Origin: Azospirillum sp. OGB3
GTDB taxonomy: Bacteria; Pseudomonadota; Alphaproteobacteria; Azospirillales; Azospirillaceae
Assembly (NCBI RefSeq): GCF_014192915.1
Contig: NZ_JACHYN010000001.1
Span: 248,001-312,000 of the forward strand
DNA: 64,000 nucleotides
Direction: 5' to 3'
Within the stretch, counting starts at the first letter, position 1. The number at the start of each line of letters is the position of its first letter. Positions 58,214 to 64,000 of the stretch are shown piece after piece. The notes under the pieces are model-generated. The model saw nothing but the letters and a program-made list of their open reading frames with translations, was not told where the DNA came from and ran no database searches. A program made the translations under genes and the position numbers.

Positions 58214-60043
58214 TCAATGGTTCAGGTGGAAGTGGTAGGCGAGCAATTCCTTGAACTTCTTCACCAGCGCCAGACAATCCTTGAACTGGTCGCGGTCCAG
58301 CTTGCCCAGGGATTCCGTTCGGACGAGGTTGTCGGTCTGGGTGCCGGACACGCTGCCGTCCAGCCCGGCCTTCAGCCGCAGCGTGGACAGGAAGGTGAAG
58401 GCGTCGGCCAGCTCGCCCGCCATGCCGCGGTCGAGCACGCCCTGGTCGGCGAGCGCCCAGATGCGCTCGGTCGTGTTGGTCTCCGCCATGTGCTTTTCCA
58501 GCGCCAGCGCGCGGACGCCGTGCACGATGGGGAAGATGCCGGCCTTCTTGATGTCCACCGCCTCGCTGCGCCGCCGCTCGAACAGGCCGCCGAACAGGCC
58601 GGACGGCGTGTCGAAGGCGAGCGCCGGGCGGGCGAAGGCGGTGAAGAACATCTGGTTGTCCTGAAGCCGGCCGAGCAGATAGCCCTTCGCCTCGGCGAGC
58701 AGGGCGGCGTCCCCGGCCACCGCCGCCGCGTCGTAGAAGATGGCGAGGTTCATCTGCGCCGCCTCGTCGGGGCGGTGGATCCAGTGGAAGAGGGAATCCT
58801 TGTACAGCGCCAGCGGGCGCGTCCAGTCCGGGTTGGACACCATGATGCGCCCCGGACAGGGCGGGTAGCCGAATTCGACGAGATGGCGGGTGAAGGCGTC
58901 GGTCACCTGCGGCAGCGTCGGGCAGTCGTAGCCGTCGCGCAGGATCAGCCCGTTGTCCTGGTCGGTCTTCAGAAGCTGCTCGCCGCGCCCCTCGCTGCCC
59001 ATCACGATCAGGCAGGAATTGGCCAGCAGGTCCGGCGGCGCCAGCAGCTCGAACAGGCGGCGGAAGATCTTGCGGTTCAGTTCGGTCACGAGGTCGGCGA
59101 TGAAGGACACCTTGACGCCCGTGCCGTGCAGCGTGCGGATCAGCCCGACGATGTCCTGGCTGGCCCGGCCGAGATCCTCCGGCGTGGCGGCGCGGTCGAC
59201 CTTGAGCGCGACGACCTGGGAATGGTTGGAGAGGACGGCCAGCAGGTCGGTCTGCTCCAGCAGGCCGACGACCGCGCCCTGCTCGGTGATGACCAGTCGG
59301 CGGACCGAATGCTTGGTCATCAGGATCAGCGCGTTGAACAGCAGGTCGTCGCGGTCCAGCGCCAGCAGCTCGTAGCGGGCGAGCGGCCCGACCGGGCTGT
59401 CCACCGGGCGCCCTTCCAGCACCACGAGGTCGCGCAGGTCGGTGCCGGTCAGGATGCCGACACGACCAACGTTCCCGGGTTCGCCATCCCGCACCAGCAC
59501 GCTGCTCGCCTGCTCCCGCTTCATCGCCGCCGCCGCGTCGCGCAGGGACGCCCCGGCCTCGACGAAGACCGGCGGGTGCAGGTAGGCCTGCCGGATGCGC
59601 GCCATGGTCAGGGCCGCGGTTTCGCGGTTGGAGCGCTCGTTGGCCAGCGCGCTCAGCCGGTCGGCGAAGCCCTGCTGGATCACCGCGCCGAAGGCGGCGT
59701 TCTCATGCGCCAGGTCGAGAAGGACCGGACGCGGCACCAGATCGCACAGCGTGTCCTCCGCCGCGACGAAGCTGCGCGCCTGCCCGTCGGAGAACAGCGC
59801 CGGGAGGTCGAAGCTGTCATGGACGCCGTGCACCGCCACCACCTCGCCGCCCCGGCGTTCGTGGACCAGCCCCCGCCGCACCACGAACAGGCAATCCGCC
59901 GGCTCGTCCCGACTCAGGATCACCCCATCCCGTGCATAGACGCCGAGGTCGAGCGACGCGGCGAGCCGCTGCCGCTGCTCCGGGGTCAGGCGGTCGAAGG
60001 GCGGAACGGCGAAATCGAAGGCGTCGGACAAAACCCGCTCCAC
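58214..60043 (-). CDS. cNMP-binding, CBS-pair and DUF294 nucleotidyltransferase-like regulator
   Basis: 609 residues from GTG 60043; TTG at 60031 has a better ribosome site (GGAG six bases before) and TTG at 60076 lies inside a terminator. Order: cyclic-nucleotide-binding domain (about 15-125), CBS pair (about 145-270; LVITEQGAVVGLLEQTDLL), DUF294 nucleotidyltransferase fold with GSEGRGEQLLKTDQDNGL (about 350-370), and a C-terminal helical domain. The family senses nucleotides and is often tied to acetate or amino-acid transport. Follows actP on the same strand. Confidence 0.87.
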   Translation of the reverse strand: MERVLSDAFDFAVPPFDRLTPEQRQRLAASLDLGVYARDGVILSRDEPADCLFVVRRGLVHERRGGEVVAVHGVHDSFDLPALFSDGQARSFVAAEDTLCDLVPRPVLLDLAHENAAFGAVIQQGFADRLSALANERSNRETAALTMARIRQAYLHPPVFVEAGASLRDAAAAMKREQASSVLVRDGEPGNVGRVGILTGTDLRDLVVLEGRPVDSPVGPLARYELLALDRDDLLFNALILMTKHSVRRLVITEQGAVVGLLEQTDLLAVLSNHSQVVALKVDRAATPEDLGRASQDIVGLIRTLHGTGVKVSFIADLVTELNRKIFRRLFELLAPPDLLANSCLIVMGSEGRGEQLLKTDQDNGLILRDGYDCPTLPQVTDAFTRHLVEFGYPPCPGRIMVSNPDWTRPLALYKDSLFHWIHRPDEAAQMNLAIFYDAAAVAGDAALLAEAKGYLLGRLQDNQMFFTAFARPALAFDTPSGLFGGLFERRRSEAVDIKKAGIFPIVHGVRALALEKHMAETNTTERIWALADQGVLDRGMAGELADAFTFLSTLRLKAGLDGSVSGTQTDNLVRTESLGKLDRDQFKDCLALVKKFKELLAYHFHLNH

Positions 60044-60060
60044 GAACCGGTGGGGTGAAT

Positions 60061-60098
60061 AAAAAAGGCGCCCCAAGACCGCGGTCTTGAGGCGCCTT
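60061..60098 (-). terminator. Terminator downstream of actP
   Basis: On the reverse strand AAGGCGCC-T-CAAGACC pairs with GGTCTTG-G-GGCGCCTT (one mismatch), then TTTTTT. Strong rho-independent structure 52 bases after the actP stop. Confidence 0.9.
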
Positions 60099-60149
60099 GA
60101 AGATTACACCAGCCCCTTCATCTGCGGAAGGCGGGTGCGACCATTCGCT

Positions 60150-61868
60150 TTAGTGAGCGGAAGCCCCTTCGGCGCCCAGGCCGGTCTGCGACCGGATGTA
60201 CTGGGCCTTGTAAGCCTCGCGCTCGTCCTGCGCGGCCTTGCTGTTGTCGGTGATCGAGAAGAACCAGATTGCCAGGAACGACAGCGGGATGGTGAAGGCG
60301 CCCGGGTTGTCGTACGGGAAGATGGCGGCCGGGTTGCCCAGCACCGACTTCCACACGGTCGGGCCCAGGATCAGCAGCGTCACCGAGGACACCAGGCCGA
60401 TCCAACCGCCCAGCACGGCGCCGCGGGTGGTCATCCGGCCCCAGAACATCGACATCAGCAGAACCGGGAAATTCGCCGAGGCCGCGATCACGAAGGCGAG
60501 GCCGACCATGAAGGCCACGTTCTGGTTCTCGAAGGCGATGCCGAGGAAGATCGAGATGATGCCGATGACCACCGTGGTGATCTTCGACACGCGGATCTCG
60601 TCATGCTCCGACGCGCGGCCACGGGCGATCACCGAGGCGTACAGGTCGTGCGACACGGCCGAGGCGCCGGCCAGCGTCAGGCCCGCGACCACCGCCAGGA
60701 TGGTGGCGAAGGCCACCGCCGAGATGAAGCCGAAGAACAGGTCGCCGCCCACCGCGTGCGCGGTGTGGATGGCCGCCATATTGGAGCCGCCGATGATCAT
60801 CGCCGGGTTGGGCTTGCCGCCCGCCGCCGCCAGCTTGGCCGCGTCGAGGAACGGATAGGCGCCGGTGGCGTCCGGGGTCAGCAGCAGCACGATGGCGCCG
60901 AAGCCGATGATGAAGGTCAGGATGTAGAAGTAGCCGATGAAGCCGGTCGCGTAGAACACCGACTTGCGGGCCTCGCGGGCGTCCGACACCGTGAAGAAGC
61001 GCATCAGGATGTGCGGCAGGCCGGCGGTGCCGAACATCAGCGCCATGCCCAGCGAGATCGCCGAGATCGGGTCGGTGATGAGGGCGCCCGGCGCCATGAT
61101 GGCGGTCGCCTTGGGGTGGACCTGCGTGGCCGTGGCGAACATCGCCTCCGGGCTGAAGCCGAACTTGGCGAGCACAGCGAAGGCCATGAAGGAGGCGCCC
61201 GACAGCAGCAGCACGGCCTTGATGATCTGCACCCAGGTGGTGGCAAGCATGCCGCCGAACGTCACGTAGGCGATCATGAGGACGCCGACGATCACCACCG
61301 CCCACATGTAGTCGAGGCCGAACAGCAGCTGGATCAGCTTGCCGGCGCCGACCATCTGGGCGATCAGGTAGAAGGTCACCGTGGCGAGCGAGCCGCAGGC
61401 GGCCATCGTGCGCATCGGGGTCTGCTGGAAGCGGTAGGAGGCCACGTCGGCGAAGGTGTACTTGCCGAGGTTGCGCAGCCGCTCGGCGACCAGGAACAGG
61501 ATGATCGGCCAGCCGACCAGCCAGCCCACCGAGAAGATCAGGCCGTCGAAGCCGGAGGTGTAGACGAGGCCGGCGATGCCGAGGAAGGAGGCCGCCGACA
61601 TGTAGTCGCCGGCGATGGCGAGGCCGTTCTGGAAGCCGGTGATGCCGCCGCCGGCGGCGTAGAAGTCCTTCGCCGACTTCGTGCGGCGCGCCGCCCAGTA
61701 GGTGATGCCGAGCGTGGCCAGCACGAAGATCAGGAACATGACGATCGCCGAGAAATTCGTCGCCTGCTTCTGAACCGCGCCTTCGACCGCCGCCGCGTGC
61801 ACCGACGCGGGGATGAGCGCGCCAGCCGCGACGGCCGCGGCGCCCACACGATTGACCAGCGAACGCAT
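60150..61868 (-). CDS. actP: Cation/acetate symporter
   Basis: 572 residues, sodium:solute symporter family with a cleavable signal-like N-terminus and about 13 helices. [30 protein letters not shown] is the ActP hallmark. Takes up acetate and short carboxylates. Its ATG overlaps the yjcH-type stop as TGATG after GGAGGAG. The gene ends at a strong terminator. Confidence 0.95.
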   Translation of the reverse strand: MRSLVNRVGAAAVAAGALIPASVHAAAVEGAVQKQATNFSAIVMFLIFVLATLGITYWAARRTKSAKDFYAAGGGITGFQNGLAIAGDYMSAASFLGIAGLVYTSGFDGLIFSVGWLVGWPIILFLVAERLRNLGKYTFADVASYRFQQTPMRTMAACGSLATVTFYLIAQMVGAGKLIQLLFGLDYMWAVVIVGVLMIAYVTFGGMLATTWVQIIKAVLLLSGASFMAFAVLAKFGFSPEAMFATATQVHPKATAIMAPGALITDPISAISLGMALMFGTAGLPHILMRFFTVSDAREARKSVFYATGFIGYFYILTFIIGFGAIVLLLTPDATGAYPFLDAAKLAAAGGKPNPAMIIGGSNMAAIHTAHAVGGDLFFGFISAVAFATILAVVAGLTLAGASAVSHDLYASVIARGRASEHDEIRVSKITTVVIGIISIFLGIAFENQNVAFMVGLAFVIAASANFPVLLMSMFWGRMTTRGAVLGGWIGLVSSVTLLILGPTVWKSVLGNPAAIFPYDNPGAFTIPLSFLAIWFFSITDNSKAAQDEREAYKAQYIRSQTGLGAEGASAH

Positions 61869-62170
61869 CACTTCGACTCCTCCATGATCTGCCGGTTCAG
61901 CTCATCGAACTCGCCGTTCGCCCGGTGCACATAGATGCCGGTCAGGATGAACGCCGAGATGATGGTGAAGAGGCCGACGGGGATACCCCAGGTGGTCACG
62001 CCATTGCCGATCGGGGTACCCAGGAACCCCTTGCCGAAGGCGACCAGCAGGATGAAGCCGAAGTAGATGACGAGCATGGCGATCGAAAGCGTCCACGCGA
62101 ATGCGCTACGCTTCTGCACCAGCTCCTGAAACTTGGGATTCGCGAGAATCCTCTGAGCGTTTTCTTTCAT
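61868..62170 (-). CDS. yjcH: DUF485 membrane protein (YjcH)
   Basis: 100 residues with two transmembrane helices ([21 protein letters not shown] and [21 protein letters not shown]). The usual small partner encoded before actP. ATG at 62170 follows GAGGGGACGC. Coupled to actP by overlap. Confidence 0.92.
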   Translation of the reverse strand: MKENAQRILANPKFQELVQKRSAFAWTLSIAMLVIYFGFILLVAFGKGFLGTPIGNGVTTWGIPVGLFTIISAFILTGIYVHRANGEFDELNRQIMEESK

Positions 62171-62388
62171 AGTGCGTCCCCTCGCGAGTGCCGAGCAATT
62201 TTTGCAAGGTCATATTAGACACTCGGGGCATATGGTCTTTGTAACGAACTATCCCGTCAACAACTTTGATGCAGGCCAACCGCTAAAAAGCGGCTTGACG
62301 CAGCCCGCGGCCGTTGTTCCGGAGGTTCGTTCACAAACCCATGGCAGCGAAAGGGCAACGGGTGCACGAAATATTGTGAAGCGCAGGC

Positions 62389-62913
62389 TTAAGAATTGGT
62401 GCGCGGAAGCCAAGGTATGCGACCAAAAGTCACACCTTCCTCCTTCAACTCTTCCGCTTCCTTGTCGGTGGCCTCGCCATAGATTCCGCGCGGATCGGTT
62501 TCGCCATAATGGATGCGCCGGGCCTCCTCGGCGAAGCGGTCTCCGACGTAATCGCAATTCGTTTCAACCGTGTGGCGAACTTCCCTCAATTGGCGCATGA
62601 CTTCCGCCGCGAAGCGCTCGCGCAGTTCCGCCGGCACGGACGGGGTCGCCGGCGCCGGGGGAGCGGCGGGAGCCGCCGCGCCGCCCGCCGCCGTGGGCGC
62701 GGCCTCCGGCGCACCGCCCTCCCGGGCCGCGTCGTCCTTGCCACGACCGCCTTTGGCGATGCGCGGGGCCATGGGGGCCTTGGTGATGTGCGTGTCGCCG
62801 CAGACCGGGCAGGCGATGGCCTTGGCGGCGGCCTGCGTCTCATAGGCGTCGCCGTTGCGGAACCAGGCTTCGAACCGGTGGTCGGCCGTGCATTTCAGAA
62901 CGAAGAGGATCAT
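62389..62913 (-). CDS. DUF1178 family protein
   Basis: 174 residues from the ATG at 62913 (MILFVLKCTADHRFEAWFRN). A Cys pair (ACPVCGDTHITKAPMAPRIA) suggests a zinc ribbon. An Ala/Pro-rich linker (about 65-100) precedes the C-terminal half, with CDYVGDRFAEEARRIHYGE. Alphaproteobacterial family of unknown function. Confidence 0.9.
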   Translation of the reverse strand: MILFVLKCTADHRFEAWFRNGDAYETQAAAKAIACPVCGDTHITKAPMAPRIAKGGRGKDDAAREGGAPEAAPTAAGGAAAPAAPPAPATPSVPAELRERFAAEVMRQLREVRHTVETNCDYVGDRFAEEARRIHYGETDPRGIYGEATDKEAEELKEEGVTFGRIPWLPRTNS

Positions 62914-63044
62914 GTCCCCGTCGGATGCTCCAAGGTGAGAAGACCGGATGGTCATGATATACGGTCGGTGACCGGTTGCCAGTTCAGCACGACGCCGGCG
63001 TCGCGGTCAAACACGCGTCATGAAAGAGCGGGAGCGTCCGTCCC

Positions 63045-63656
63045 TTGTCCACACCGCCGTCCACCTCCGGATCGCCGCACGCCGCGATCAGCCCGCCCTC
63101 CCCCTGGGTCGCGCGTTTCGCGCCGCTGGTGCCCACGGGCGGCACGGTCCTCGACCTCGCCTGCGGGTCGGGGCGGCACCTGCGGCTGTTCCAGGCGCGC
63201 AACCACCCGGTGGTCGGGCTGGACCGCGACCTGCGTGGGGTGGCCGACCTGATCGGGACGGCGGGGGTGGAGCTGGTGGAAGCCGACCTGGAGAGCGGGG
63301 CGCCGGTGCCGCTGCTGCGCGACCGCCGCTTCGCCGCGATCGTGGTGACCAACTACCTGCACCGCCCGCTGTTCCCGGCCATCCTCGACGCGCTGGAACC
63401 GGGCGGCATTCTCCTTTATGAGACCTTCGCCCTGGGCAACGCCCGCTTCGGCCGCCCCGCCTCCCCCGCCTTCCTGCTGCGCAGCGGCGAGCTTCTGGAG
63501 GTGGCGCGCGGGCGTCTCCAGGTCGTCGCCTACGAGCATGGCGAGGTCGCCTCGCCCAAGGCCGCCGTGATGCAGCGGCTGTGCGCGGTCAAGGATCTGG
63601 AGGCCGGAAACGGTCTGGACGGCGACCCGGAGCCGCGCCCCTTGCCAACGTCCTGA
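63045..63656 (+). CDS. Class I SAM-dependent methyltransferase
   Basis: 203 residues, TTG start after GGGAG. Motif I is VLDLACGSGRHLRLF; the acidic end of strand 2 is VVGLDRDL; post-motif FAAIVVTNYLHRPLFPAI and PGGILLYETFALGN follow. Tellurite-resistance TehB/UbiE-like fold; substrate unknown. It converges with the nitrilase gene five bases away. Confidence 0.85.
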   Translation: MSTPPSTSGSPHAAISPPSPWVARFAPLVPTGGTVLDLACGSGRHLRLFQARNHPVVGLDRDLRGVADLIGTAGVELVEADLESGAPVPLLRDRRFAAIVVTNYLHRPLFPAILDALEPGGILLYETFALGNARFGRPASPAFLLRSGELLEVARGRLQVVAYEHGEVASPKAAVMQRLCAVKDLEAGNGLDGDPEPRPLPTS

Positions 63657-63661
63657 AAGAA

Positions 63662-64000
63662 TCAGAATCCGACACGATCCAGCGTGAAGGCCCGGTCGTG
63701 GCTGAGGGCCGGCACCATACGGCGCGCCTCCTCGACGCGGGCCATGTCCAGCTCGGCCAGGACGAAGCCAACCGCCTCCCCGGCGTCGGCCAGCACCTCG
63801 CCCCAGGGGGCGACGATCAGGGAATGGCCGTAGGTCAGCCGTCCCTGGTCGTGGCTGCCGGTCTGGGCCGGGGCCAGGACGAAGCAGCCCGTCTCGATGG
63901 CGCGGGCGCGCAGCAGCGTGTGCCAGTGCGCCCGCCCGGTCGGGACCGTGAAGGCCGCCGGCACCGTCAGGATCGACGCCCCCGCTTGGGCGAGCGCCCG
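63662..64000 (-). CDS. Nitrilase-family amidohydrolase, C-terminal fragment
   Basis: 113 residues, open at the right edge. [20 protein letters not shown] followed by [20 protein letters not shown] and the end [20 protein letters not shown] place it in the carbon-nitrogen hydrolase family, near the Nit2/omega-amidase group. The catalytic Glu, Lys and Cys lie upstream, outside the window. Confidence 0.88.
   Translation of the reverse strand, partial: RALAQAGASILTVPAAFTVPTGRAHWHTLLRARAIETGCFVLAPAQTGSHDQGRLTYGHSLIVAPWGEVLADAGEAVGFVLAELDMARVEEARRMVPALSHDRAFTLDRVGF

Overview
The window is chromosomal DNA of a high-GC alphaproteobacterium, most likely an Azospirillum or close Rhodospirillales relative. 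The evidence is uniformly GC-rich coding sequence, class II (CP4-like) EPSP synthase, the alphaproteobacterial gene blocks aroA-cmk-rpsA-ihfB-lapA and hsp20-DUF1150, a TIGR02300 (FYDLN) protein beside a tRNA-Ala, DUF1178, and many c-di-GMP and hybrid-kinase signalling genes. No phage, plasmid, IS element, CRISPR array or rRNA was seen. About 55 protein genes and one tRNA can be supported.

Layout. 0-5 kb: a split ferric-iron ABC system (binding protein at 414-1442, fused permease at 2463-4187, no ATPase), each part with an upstream Fur-type dyad, separated by a pirin gene; then upp. 5-20 kb: a zinc-sensor-like diguanylate cyclase with a structured leader, trpF-pyrF, a stress cassette (two DUF2382 proteins and a 46-residue membrane protein), an ornithine-cyclodeaminase-like/flavin-oxidase pair, lapA, ihfB, a DUF2189 membrane protein, rpsA, cmk, aroA and ggt. 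This is the conserved aroA-to-trpF backbone interrupted by inserted genes. 20-25 kb: tRNA-Ala, a small DUF1858-like protein behind an FNR/Nnr-type dyad, a second pirin, and two tandem MoeA paralogues, one fused to a periplasmic-binding-like domain. 25-33 kb: a three-gene signalling operon (LytS-type hybrid kinase, Cache hybrid kinase, REC-GGDEF). 33-47 kb: GtrB/GtrA, RpoH-type hsp20-DUF1150, an unknown conserved protein with a membrane LytTR protein, an AT-richer spacer and an OafA-like acyltransferase, aconitase, an orphan amino-acid-type binding protein, a methyltransferase, and a Nudix/exonuclease pair.

47-54.6 kb: the most distinctive region. A tightly overlapped operon encodes two CrtI/CrtN-type desaturases, a PlsC-like acyltransferase, a membrane GT2 glycosyltransferase and a DUF2141 protein. 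It is divergent from an aldehyde dehydrogenase and a DUF4126 gene. This is the enzyme set expected for a glycosylated, acylated C30 (staphyloxanthin-like) carotenoid acid, but without a CrtM synthase. In front of the operon lies TGATCC-N16-CGTAAC, which looks like a target of the singlet-oxygen sigma factor RpoE/ChrR. 54.6-64 kb: mtnA, a Cache/HisKA_2 kinase, a DnaQ-fold protein, a cNMP-CBS-DUF294 regulator, actP-yjcH acetate uptake, DUF1178, a methyltransferase and the C-terminal part of a nitrilase-family amidohydrolase.
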